NCBI GenBank assembly: GCA_022722495.1
Contig: JAIJLI010000147.1
Coordinates: 1 to 5,911 of the forward strand
Direction of reading: 5' to 3'
DNA length: 5,911 nucleotides
From: Dialister sp.
Lineage (GTDB): Bacteria > Bacillota > Negativicutes > Veillonellales > Dialisteraceae
The position numbers and the translations under genes are program-made. The notes beneath the pieces are model-generated. The model had not been told where the DNA came from. It did not search any database and saw nothing but the letters and a program-made list of their open reading frames with translations. The stretch's first letter is position 1. The number at the start of each line of letters is the position of its first letter. Positions 1 through 5,322 of this stretch are shown in pieces.

Positions 1-2
1 TT

Positions 3-111
3 CGAGCATAGCGAGATGGGGCATGCTAGCGGTATAGTGTGCTATGTTGAATAGTCCGATGCTATCGATATTTCAACACTTTCATGCAATACCGCTAGCA
101 TGCCCCCTCTC
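3..111. repeat. Dispersed hairpin repeat, copy 1
   Basis: An imperfect palindrome of about 110 bases. The outer arms 13-35 and 89-111 are complementary at 22 of 23 positions, with a perfect 18-base core (18-35 against 89-106). Inside, 35-40 can pair with 59-64 and 42-45 with 51-54 around a five-base loop; an alternative inner pairing is 45-51 with 72-78. A second copy in the same orientation lies at 5804-5911, with 97 of 108 positions identical and no gaps. No coding potential or transposase is seen. It resembles a REP/MITE-type element; whether it works as DNA or RNA is unknown. Confidence 0.85.
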
Positions 112-140
112 CCCTTCGGGGAGCTCCCCCGATGGGGAGC
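109..140. repeat. Paired GC-rich short palindromes
   Basis: Two back-to-back hairpins directly follow hairpin repeat copy 1. CTCCCC (109-114) pairs with GGGGAG (118-123), and GCTCCCC (123-129) pairs with GGGGAGC (134-140). No T-run follows, so this is not a standard intrinsic terminator. Similar C-run/G-run palindromes recur at 2026-2044 and 2136-2169, suggesting a dispersed repeat family. Confidence 0.6.
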
Positions 141-670
141 CAAGAACGTTCTGCCGCTTAACTTAATAGCATTACGTCACTGGGATCTGTGGGAGATCAG
201 GCTGTGTGTTTGATCCGAAAGCCGATCCTCTATTATCCACTTTTCCTTCTGTCATCTTCTCTTTTTGGGAAAGAATTACAAATTTCAAGGATTTTGGTGG
301 GTAAATCTCCCACTTCACGAAAAAATGAGAAGAACGAAGGCCCTAAGATGGGACAAAGTTGGGCTATCTCGGATGAGAGATGAGGCTGACTCAAGGTTTA
401 CAATCAGGCGGAAAGCGAAATGCATAAAATGCGAAAGAAACGATAACATGGGAGATAGAGCGATTCATAATTCGTTAATTATTTTCAAATGTCTATTGAG
501 GAGATACAAGATTGACAATTGATTCAATGAATAATATTCGATAATATCGGAGAAAAATCGTGATATGACAAAAAGCGAGACAAAGAATAGTGTGCGATGT
601 ATACTGGAGGATATGCAGAAAATATTCGATAGATGCAGAATAAATGTGAGTTGCTATCATTGTCAACATC
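141..670. other. AT-rich gene-free region upstream of the 3D-domain gene
   Basis: About 530 bases, visibly richer in A and T than the genes. Reading frames here are short, mostly start at TTG, lack a well-placed ribosome-binding site and show no recognisable domain. Internal direct repeats are visible: AATATTCGATA at 533-543 and 621-631, ATGCAGAA at 613-620 and 633-640, and TGACAAAAAG at 566-575 and 679-688. A TTGACA at 512-517 has only a poor -10 partner. The region could be a long regulatory region or decayed sequence; no gene or known RNA was recognised. Confidence 0.5.
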
Positions 671-684
671 GGAAAAATTGACAA
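660..684. promoter_or_regulatory. Operator-like dyad over the -35 box
   Basis: TTGTCAA (660-666) and TTGACAA (678-684) are exact reverse complements separated by 11 bases. The right half contains the -35 hexamer of the 3D gene promoter. The placement would suit a repressor or a two-component regulator. It could equally be chance, since TTGACA is itself the -35 consensus. Confidence 0.4.
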
Positions 685-705
685 AAAGTCTCTCTATGGT
701 AGAAT
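678..705 (+). promoter_or_regulatory. Sigma-A-type promoter of the 3D-domain gene
   Basis: TTGACA at 678-683, a 16-base spacer, and TAGAAT at 700-705 preceded by TGG (extended -10). Transcription would begin near 712, leaving a leader of only about 16 bases that holds the ribosome-binding site AGGAGA (715-720), seven bases before the ATG. This leaves no room for a riboswitch on this transcript. Confidence 0.85.
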
Positions 706-727
706 AGCGGCCATAGGAGATGCATTT

Positions 728-1705
728 ATGAAACCTTCAACGATGAATAAAGCGAAAAAAGTATTAGCATGTATATTGGCGGCGGCTGCCTTGGGAAGCC
801 AGGTGGATCTTGCGGCAGCGTCTTTGGATTTTCTGGGCGCAAGCCCTGCGAAGACTGTCACCGTATATGATGGGGCTCACAAGCAGGTCATTTCTACGGC
901 AGCCTCCAATTTCAAGAATGTATTAAGCGACCTCAATGTATCATTGAAGGCGTATGACACATTCTGGACAAGCACGAAGGAGGTCACGAATGGCGCGGTC
1001 ATCGTGGTGGAGCGAGCAGTGCCTGTTTCCATCATCGCGAATGGCAAGAAAAAGGTCGTCTATACCACGCAGCAGACCGTGCAGGGCGTGGTGAATGACG
1101 CGGGCTTCGACTGGAAGAAGATGATGCCGATCGAAGATGGTCTGATGCAGGTGAAGGAAGGCATGCAGATCCACGTCGTCCCGTATACCGCGCGGAAGGT
1201 CTTCCGCAAGGAGGCGATGCCGATCCACTATAATAAGTGGTACGATGGTAGCCTCAGAGAAGATCAGGAGGTCGTCGTTCAAGAGGGGATCCCCGGCGAA
1301 CGGGAAGTGGAGATCGACGAATTCATCTCCGGCGGCAAGGTCGTGAAGACGGTCATCGCTCATGCCAAGGTTCTCTCTGATGGCACGCCGGGCATTATGA
1401 AGACCGGTAAAGCAGAAGGGACGATGGGCTGGGTCGCCAATATGCATGCGAGCGCATATCATCCGAGCGATGGAGGTGGCAGCGGCATTACTGCGACAGG
1501 CACACAGGCCGGTCACGGCACGGTGGCGGTCGATCCTTCCGTCATCCCACTCGGTACGAATGTATTCATCCCGAACTATGGCCATGCTGTCGCAGCAGAT
1601 ACAGGCGGTGCGATCGTCGGTAACCGCATCGACCTCTGCATGGAGTCTTTCGAGGACTGCTATAACTTCGGCAGACAGAATATCGAGGTATTTGTCAATT
1701 ATTAA
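728..1705 (+). CDS. Secreted DUF348-G5-3D domain cell-wall protein (YabE/Rpf-like)
   Basis: A 325-residue exported protein, probably a peptidoglycan-active enzyme of the YabE/Sps type. A basic N-terminus (residues 1-11) and hydrophobic stretch (12-23) form a signal peptide, with likely cleavage in the AAAS region near residue 31. Residues about 43-85 and 97-140 look like DUF348 repeats. A G5 domain spans about 150-225 (EGIPGE at 186-191). The C-terminal 3D domain (about 238-325) has its three aspartates in VDPSVIPLG (D269), ADTGG (D291) and RIDLC (D302), in the double-psi barrel fold shared with MltA. In such families this domain is linked to glycan-strand cleavage, so the enzymatic role is inferred from the fold. 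Two cysteines, C304 and C311, flank the third aspartate region. The start is set by AGGAGA at 715-720; the ATG at 743 is too far from it. It is monocistronic by context. Confidence 0.9.
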   Translation: MKPSTMNKAKKVLACILAAAALGSQVDLAAASLDFLGASPAKTVTVYDGAHKQVISTAASNFKNVLSDLNVSLKAYDTFWTSTKEVTNGAVIVVERAVPVSIIANGKKKVVYTTQQTVQGVVNDAGFDWKKMMPIEDGLMQVKEGMQIHVVPYTARKVFRKEAMPIHYNKWYDGSLREDQEVVVQEGIPGEREVEIDEFISGGKVVKTVIAHAKVLSDGTPGIMKTGKAEGTMGWVANMHASAYHPSDGGGSGITATGTQAGHGTVAVDPSVIPLGTNVFIPNYGHAVAADTGGAIVGNRIDLCMESFEDCYNFGRQNIEVFVNY

Positions 1706-1733
1706 GGGTTCGAGGTTCAGGGTTCAAGGTTCA
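1706..1733. repeat. Heptamer tandem array 1 (RGGTTCR x4)
   Basis: Four consecutive 7-base units, GGGTTCG, AGGTTCA, GGGTTCA and AGGTTCA, begin at the base after the stop codon of the 3D gene. The last units run into module copy A. It is a short tandem repeat of unknown role. Confidence 0.8.
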
Positions 1734-1807
1734 GGGGTGTGGTGCGGCGCATAAAAATATAGAAGCGCCGCGATGTATAAATGGGGCGATGCCCGAAGGT
1801 AGTATTT
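1723..1807. repeat. 86-base intergenic module, copy A
   Basis: Aligns to 1885-1970 with roughly a dozen differences and a one-base gap. It contains the inverted repeat GCGGCGC (1744-1750) / GCGCCGC (1765-1771) with a 14-base loop. It ends with GGCGATGCCCGAAGG (1785-1799), the left arm of a terminator stem, but lacks the matching right arm, which is replaced by heptamer array 2. Confidence 0.75.
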
Positions 1808-1808
1808 A

Positions 1809-1843
1809 AGTCACTAGTCACTAGTCACCAGTCACTAGTCACT
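1809..1843. repeat. Heptamer tandem array 2 (AGTCACT x5)
   Basis: Five consecutive 7-base units: AGTCACT, AGTCACT, AGTCACC, AGTCACT, AGTCACT. They sit between the two copies of the 86-base module. There is no coding signal, and the units have no spacers, so this is not a CRISPR array. Confidence 0.9.
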
Positions 1844-1850
1844 CGGCGCT

Positions 1851-1868
1851 CCTAATCCCTAATCCCTA
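1851..1868. repeat. Heptamer tandem array 3 (TAATCCC x2 plus partial)
   Basis: Two full TAATCCC units (1853-1859 and 1860-1866) with partial units on either side. Same period as arrays 1 and 2 but unrelated in sequence. Confidence 0.6.
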
Positions 1869-1884
1869 GCTACTCAACTCTGTG

Positions 1885-1970
1885 TTCAAGGTTCAGCGGG
1901 GTGGTGCGGCGCATAACCATATAGAAGCGCCGCAGAGTATAAATAGTGGCGATGTCCGAAGGCAGCATTT
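1885..1970. repeat. 86-base intergenic module, copy B
   Basis: Second copy of the module at 1723-1807. It keeps the inverted repeat GCGGCGC (1906-1912) / GCGCCGC (1927-1933). Unlike copy A, it continues into a complete terminator hairpin (1948-1991). Confidence 0.75.
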
Positions 1971-1995
1971 CAGTGACCTTCGGGCATCGCCTTTT
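1948..1995 (+). terminator. Intrinsic terminator in the 3D gene/lspA spacer
   Basis: GGCGATGTCCGAAGG (1948-1962) pairs with CCTTCGGGCATCGCC (1977-1991) over 15 bases with one G-U pair and a 14-base loop, followed by TTTTCTATTTT. It probably ends transcripts of the 3D gene, whose stop lies about 240 bases upstream. The equivalent left arm in module copy A pairs perfectly with the same right arm, so two alternative folds are possible. Confidence 0.75.
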
Positions 1996-2002
1996 CTATT
2001 TT

Positions 2003-2044
2003 GCAGCGAAGCCGCTGCTAATTTGCCTTCCCCATCGGGGAGGG
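2003..2044. repeat. Two short palindromes after the terminator
   Basis: GCAGCG (2003-2008) pairs with CGCTGC (2013-2018). CCTTCCCC (2026-2033) pairs with GGGGAGGG (2037-2044) with one wobble pair. The second resembles the palindromes at 123-140 and 2150-2169. No T-run follows. Confidence 0.5.
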
Positions 2045-2135
2045 GGGATCACGTCAGCGGCGCTCGGGTGCTTTCGTAAATCGCCTGCTTGAGACGCATT
2101 TTCCCACTCTCTTTCATACCGCCAGTGCCCTATCC

Positions 2136-2169
2136 GCCCCTTCGGGGCACCTTCCCCTCGAGGAGAAGG
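2136..2169. repeat. Two GC-rich palindromes upstream of lspA
   Basis: GCCCC (2136-2140) pairs with GGGGC (2144-2148). CCTTCCCC (2150-2157) pairs with GGAGAAGG (2162-2169) with one mismatch. They appear to be fragments of the same C-run/G-run repeat family as 109-140. The rest of 2045-2290 shows no gene or recognised signal. Confidence 0.5.
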
Positions 2170-2293
2170 CTGACGATACGAGGGAAACCCGCCATCGCAG
2201 ACCCTCATTCCTCATTCGAGCAGAGCTTCCATCCAGAGTCAAAAGGCGCCCCGTTCCCACAAAAACTCCCTACTGCGCGCACCCTCTCTCTCA

Positions 2294-2302
2294 TGCTATA
2301 AT
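2294..2302 (+). promoter_or_regulatory. Extended -10 promoter of lspA
   Basis: TGC followed by a perfect TATAAT (2297-2302). No convincing -35 hexamer lies about 17 bases upstream, which is typical of TGn-extended promoters. Transcription would start near 2309, 17 bases before the lspA ATG; AGGAGG at 2315-2320 is the ribosome-binding site. Confidence 0.75.
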
Positions 2303-2325
2303 AAAGCAATATATAGGAGGGTACT

Positions 2326-2760
2326 ATGCTGACAGTTTATATAGCCTTATTCGTGACCGTGCTTGACCAGCTGGTGAAATGGATCGTCCAGCAGCACATG
2401 GTCTGGGGAGAATCGATCCCGCTCATTTCTGGGGTATTTCATCTGACCTACATCATCAATCCCGGTGCGGCCTTCGGCATTCTGGCGTATCAGAGATGGT
2501 TTTTCCTTGCGATCGTCATCCTGCTCTTTGGCGCGTTCTTCTCCTTCCGGAAGCGCATCCCGAAAGAGCCCCGCTATTTTTCCGCCGCGATCGGTATGCT
2601 GCTCGGAGGGGCTTTGGGAAATGCCATCGACCGTGTGCGTATCAGCGGCGTGGTGGACTTCTTCGACTTCCGCATCTGGCCGATCTTCAATGTGGCAGAC
2701 ATTTTCATCTGTGTCGGTGTGGCACTGATCGTATTTTATTTTTGGAGACATGAAGCATGA
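2326..2760 (+). CDS. lspA: Lipoprotein signal peptidase (signal peptidase II)
   Basis: A 144-residue inner-membrane aspartyl protease that removes the signal peptide from diacylglyceryl-modified prolipoproteins. Four hydrophobic segments are visible (about 3-22, 56-74, 84-103, 120-139). Family motifs are all present: DQLVK (D14), NPGAAFG (N45), GGALGNAIDR (N99, D102), VVDFFDF (D111) and FNVAD (N122, D125). By alignment with the Pseudomonas structure, the catalytic aspartates should be D111 and D125. The length is slightly short but usual for Bacillota, where the loop between the last two motifs is compact. A strong AGGAGG precedes the ATG, and an extended -10 promoter lies just upstream. The stop overlaps the next start as ATGA, so the two genes are translationally coupled. 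Confidence 0.97.
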   Translation: MLTVYIALFVTVLDQLVKWIVQQHMVWGESIPLISGVFHLTYIINPGAAFGILAYQRWFFLAIVILLFGAFFSFRKRIPKEPRYFSAAIGMLLGGALGNAIDRVRISGVVDFFDFRIWPIFNVADIFICVGVALIVFYFWRHEA

Positions 2761-3683
2761 GTGAGAAAATTTACGTTGTGACCGAGCAAGAAGCAGGACA
2801 GCGTCTTGACCAGTTCCTGAAAGAGGCCTCCGGGCTCACCCGTTCTGAAGTGCAGAAATGGATCAAAGACGGCCGTGCGCTGCTCGCTGATGGCAAGATG
2901 ATCCGCCCGAACTACCATGTGCAGACAGGCGATCAGATCTCCTTCTCCTGGGAAGAGAAGAAGGAGCTCGCGCTCATTCCGCAGGATATACCACTTGACA
3001 TCCTCTACGAAGATGAACATATGCTGGTCATCAATAAAGCGCGCGGCATGGTCGTGCATCCAGGCTCGGGCAATCCGGATGGCACACTGGTGAATGCACT
3101 CCTCTTCCATGTCGGTCCTTCGCTTTTTGAGGCCTGCGAGGATCCCATACGCCCGGGCATTGTACACCGCCTTGACAAGGATACCTCGGGCGTCATGGTC
3201 GTCGCGAAGTCGAAGGAAGCCTTCCCTGTGCTGAAGGAAGAGATCGCGACGCATGAAGCGGAGCGTCACTACGTCGCCCTCGTCCATGGGCAGATGGAAG
3301 GAAATACGGGCGTCATCCGTTTCCCCCTGGGGCGCAGTACGAAGGATCGCATGAAATGGGATGTACAGCCTAAGACCGGCAAGCATGCTGTCACCCATTT
3401 CCGTGTACTTGAATTCATGCCGCATTACTCCTGGATCGAGTGCAAGCTGGAAACCGGACGTACCCACCAGATCCGCGTCCACATGGCACACATCCGCCAT
3501 CCCGTCGTGAATGACCCGCTCTATGGCTGGAAGAAAGACCATTTCCCCATCGAAGGGCAGGCACTCCATTCATGGACACTCGACATTCGCCACCCCGTGA
3601 CAGGCAAGGCCCTGCACTTCGAAGCGCCGATCCCTGCTGATCTTGCGCTCTGCCTTCAGATGGCAAGAAAAGGGGAAATGTAA
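2757..3683 (+). CDS. RluA/RluD-family 23S rRNA pseudouridine synthase
   Basis: A 308-residue enzyme that converts specific uridines in RNA, most likely 23S rRNA, to pseudouridine. An N-terminal S4 RNA-binding domain (about 14-62; QRLDQFL, then GDQISF) precedes the catalytic domain. The catalytic motif HRLDKDTSG puts the nucleophilic aspartate at D140. ETGRTHQIRVH (232-242) and the DPLYG that follows are the usual later family motifs. The length is full. It overlaps lspA by four bases, and GGAG at 2744-2747 is its ribosome-binding site. This is the same neighbourhood as Bacillus subtilis lspA-ylyB. The exact target uridines cannot be told from sequence, so it could be called rluD-like or ylyB-like; the family assignment is firm. 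Confidence 0.95.
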   Translation: MSEKIYVVTEQEAGQRLDQFLKEASGLTRSEVQKWIKDGRALLADGKMIRPNYHVQTGDQISFSWEEKKELALIPQDIPLDILYEDEHMLVINKARGMVVHPGSGNPDGTLVNALLFHVGPSLFEACEDPIRPGIVHRLDKDTSGVMVVAKSKEAFPVLKEEIATHEAERHYVALVHGQMEGNTGVIRFPLGRSTKDRMKWDVQPKTGKHAVTHFRVLEFMPHYSWIECKLETGRTHQIRVHMAHIRHPVVNDPLYGWKKDHFPIEGQALHSWTLDIRHPVTGKALHFEAPIPADLALCLQMARKGEM

Positions 3684-3685
3684 AG

Positions 3686-3712
3686 AAGGCAAGAGCGCCG
3701 ATGCGCCTTTTT
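3686..3712 (+). terminator. Possible weak terminator after the pseudouridine synthase gene
   Basis: A short GCGC (3695-3698) / GCGC (3703-3706) hairpin with loop CGAT, or alternatively AAGGC (3686-3690) with GCCTT (3705-3709), followed by TTTTT at 3708-3712. The stem is short, so termination may be partial. I see no good promoter before the next gene, so read-through probably matters. Confidence 0.4.
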
Positions 3713-3769
3713 GCGTAAGTGCTTGACTTCAGGTAGCAGCCGTTGGCTGAAGGCCTCGAAGAAGGCCGA

Positions 3770-3776
3770 AAGGAGA
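3770..3776 (+). promoter_or_regulatory. Ribosome-binding site fixing the P1 peptidase start
   Basis: AAGGAGA lies six bases before the ATG at 3783. A TTG at 3711 in the same frame would add 24 residues, but it lies in the T-run of the possible terminator and has no ribosome-binding site. The ATG at 3783 is preferred. Confidence 0.8.
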
Positions 3777-3782
3777 ATTTCC

Positions 3783-4739
3783 ATGATCACACGTACCATA
3801 TCTGTTCCGGGATTTCGCATCGGCACGGCGCAAGACCGTGCGGGTCTTACGGGCGTGACCGTCATTTTGGCGCCTGAAGGGGGTGCGACCGCGGGGGTCG
3901 ATGTACGCGGCTGTGCACCGGGGACGCGGGAGACGGATCTTCTCTCTCCGGAGAAAACGGTGCAGCAGATCCACGCCGTGGTCCTTTCCGGCGGCTCTGC
4001 CTTTGGCCTGGAAGCCGACGGCGGCGTCATGAATGCTCTCGCAGAAGACGGTGTCGGGTTTCCCGTAGGGTCGGTGTCTGTACCGATCGTCTGCGGCGCG
4101 GTGCTCTTCGACCTCTTGATCGGCGATCCGAAAGCCCATCCCGATCTTGCCATGGGATACGAGGCGGCGAAGCGGGCGGATGTGACATTTCCCGTCGGCT
4201 GCTACGGTGCAGGTACAGGTGCGACGGTCGGCAAGCTCAAGGGCGCAGAGCATGCCATGAAGAGTGGCGCCGGCTATGCGGAGATCTCCCTCGAAAGCGG
4301 ACTCTGTGTCGGGGCCTACATGGCTGTCAATGCGTGCGGCGAAGTGTACGACAAAGAGACCACGCTCGCCGGTATTCTTTCCGATGATGAGAAAACCATC
4401 CTTTCTTCGCATGACTTCATGCTCAAAGGATTTGAGCGTATCCTTGGCGGCAATACTTCCATCGGCTGCGTCGTAACGAATGCGAAGCTCACCAAGGCGG
4501 AATGCAAGGCGGTGAGCGGTATGGCACACGATGGCTTCGCCAGATCCATCCGCCCCGTCCACACCACGATGGATGGGGATACCGTCTTTACCATGGCATC
4601 CGGAGAGATCGCCGCGCCTGTCGATACGGTGGGCTATCTTGCAGAAGAAGCCATCCGCCTTGCCGTCCTTGATGCGGTCAAGAGCGCGGAATCCATGGGC
4701 GCTCGCCCTGCGTATGCGGATATCACGCGCAGGAAGTAG
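3783..4739 (+). CDS. P1-family (DmpA/S58-like) self-processing peptidase
   Basis: A 318-residue member of the P1/DmpA family of N-terminal-nucleophile hydrolases, which includes L-aminopeptidase/D-amidases and beta-peptidyl aminopeptidases. Members cut themselves into two chains, and the new N-terminal Ser or Thr becomes the nucleophile. Family features include VPGFRIG near the start, LSGGSAFGL (68-76), a Gly-rich GAGTGATVGK (142-151), and LGGNTSIGCVV (221-231), which matches the autocleavage region. By analogy with ThnT, the cut should fall between N224 and T225. No signal peptide is seen, so it is probably cytoplasmic. The natural substrate is unknown. It lies 99 bases after the pseudouridine synthase gene and 34 bases before the ssrA promoter, with no promoter of its own that I trust. 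Confidence 0.9.
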   Translation: MITRTISVPGFRIGTAQDRAGLTGVTVILAPEGGATAGVDVRGCAPGTRETDLLSPEKTVQQIHAVVLSGGSAFGLEADGGVMNALAEDGVGFPVGSVSVPIVCGAVLFDLLIGDPKAHPDLAMGYEAAKRADVTFPVGCYGAGTGATVGKLKGAEHAMKSGAGYAEISLESGLCVGAYMAVNACGEVYDKETTLAGILSDDEKTILSSHDFMLKGFERILGGNTSIGCVVTNAKLTKAECKAVSGMAHDGFARSIRPVHTTMDGDTVFTMASGEIAAPVDTVGYLAEEAIRLAVLDAVKSAESMGARPAYADITRRK

Positions 4740-4773
4740 CGGGGATGCCTGCACGTCCTCACGAGCGGCGAAA

Positions 4774-4802
4774 TTGACATTTTCCCTCTTATCGCATACA
4801 AT
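4774..4802 (+). promoter_or_regulatory. Consensus promoter of ssrA
   Basis: A perfect TTGACA (4774-4779), a 17-base spacer and TACAAT (4797-4802). Transcription should start near 4809, giving a short leader that RNase P would remove to create the mature 5' end at 4817. Confidence 0.92.
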
Positions 4803-4816
4803 AGATAAGTACCTTT

Positions 4817-5162
4817 GGGGATGTACCGGTTTCGACAGGAGATTCTGGGACATAAACAGCGAGTCGGGATCCCACCTGCCCGTTAAACGGTGGAAAAACC
4901 TAAACGCAAAACGTGATTTTGCTTTAGCAGCCTAATCTGCTAATGTCCCCTGCGGTTTTCCTATGACCGCAGGCTGACATCAACCAATAGGATAGAGCGG
5001 AAGGATGCTTGGGACTTTCGTTTCGAAAACAATTCCGAGATCGGCAAAGACAGTTTGTTCCTGTACGATACTTTGCTTAAATCTTAAAACAGTGAACTGC
5101 ACTCGGAGAGGTTTATGGGACAGGCTTTTTGGACAGGGGTTCGACTCCCCTCATCTCCACCA
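4817..5162 (+). ncRNA. ssrA: Transfer-messenger RNA (tmRNA)
   Basis: A 346-base one-piece tmRNA that rescues stalled ribosomes with SmpB. The 5' end GGGGATG pairs with CATCTCC (5152-5158) as a seven-base acceptor stem, and discriminator A plus encoded CCA end the RNA. The 5' part carries the conserved ACCGGTTTCGACAGG segment. The T arm is AGGGG (5135-5139), loop TTCGACT, CCCCT (5147-5151). Pseudoknot 1 is visible as CGGG (4865-4868) with CCCG (4879-4882) crossed by CCACC (4872-4876) with GGTGG (4889-4893). After the tag, CTGCGGT (4950-4956) pairs with ACCGCAG (4966-4972) in a later pseudoknot region. Consensus promoter and terminator flank it, so it is its own transcription unit. smpB is not in the window. 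Confidence 0.97.
4906..4935 (+). other. tmRNA tag-peptide reading frame
   Basis: The resume codon GCA at 4906-4908 follows pseudoknot 1 by 12 bases. The frame reads AKRDFALAA and stops at TAA (4933-4935). The ALAA end is the usual degradation signal read by ClpXP-type proteases. The second and third residues are Lys-Arg, where many known tags carry Asn, Asp or Glu. The resume codon is inferred from its position and the Ala start. Confidence 0.85.
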
Positions 5163-5171
5163 GCAAGTGAT

Positions 5172-5205
5172 AGAATCGCAGCGATGCGATTCTTTTTTTG
5201 TTTTA
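5172..5205 (+). terminator. Intrinsic terminator of ssrA
   Basis: AGAATCGCA (5172-5180) pairs perfectly with TGCGATTCT (5185-5193) around a GCGA tetraloop, followed by seven T residues and more T-rich sequence. It lies nine bases after the mature tmRNA end. Confidence 0.95.
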
Positions 5206-5320
5206 TATGGGAAGAACGGATGGCGAGGGGGATTTGGAGCGCAAATAAGAAGGGAGAAGTAAAGGCGTTTTTTTACATACGAAGAAGCCAAGGCAAGACG
5301 CGCACGGATGAAGGCAGGGG
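5206..5320. other. Purine-rich spacer with no recognised gene
   Basis: A purine-biased stretch between the ssrA terminator and the GC-rich fold. An ATG at 5220 could open a 52-codon frame, but its ribosome-binding site is poor, the peptide resembles nothing I know, and the frame runs across the fold into the next promoter. No function is assigned. Confidence 0.4.
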
Positions 5321-5322
5321 AC

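Noticed and set aside
265..522. Plus-strand 85-codon frame in the AT-rich spacer
   Set aside because: TTG start without a ribosome-binding site and no recognisable domain; the composition looks like translated non-coding DNA.
613..681. 22-codon Cys/His-rich mini-ORF after a GGAGG
   Set aside because: GGAGG ends only two bases before the ATG, too close for normal initiation, and the stop lies inside the -35 box of the next promoter.
493..684. Minus-strand 63-codon frame with hydrophobic content
   Set aside because: It starts at TTG with no ribosome-binding site, lies in AT-rich DNA where such frames arise by chance, and overlaps the promoter of the 3D gene.
506..727. Riboswitch (such as a c-di-AMP type) upstream of the 3D gene
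   Set aside because: The strong promoter at 678-705 leaves a leader of about 16 bases, and no conserved riboswitch core was recognised upstream.
764..775. Possible lipobox (VLAC) in the 3D protein
   Set aside because: The cysteine at residue 15 comes only three residues into the hydrophobic stretch; a normal signal-peptidase I site near residue 31 fits better.
941..1585. Long minus-strand frame inside the 3D gene
   Set aside because: It is a shadow of the GC-rich coding strand, biased to Asp, Arg and His as expected for antisense frames; the similar long frames at 2736-3569 and 3729-4853 are also shadows.
1809..1843. CRISPR-like array
   Set aside because: The units are seven bases long and directly abutting, with no spacers; no cas genes are nearby.
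3723..3751. Promoter for the P1 peptidase gene (TTGACT at 3723)
   Set aside because: No acceptable -10 hexamer is found 16-18 bases downstream.
3711..3782. N-terminal extension of the P1 peptidase from a TTG
   Set aside because: The extension lies in the possible terminator T-run and lacks a ribosome-binding site, whereas AAGGAG sits correctly before the ATG at 3783.
5115..5162. Separate tRNA gene suggested by the T arm and CCA
   Set aside because: No anticodon arm is present; the T arm and acceptor 3' strand belong to the tmRNA starting at 4817.
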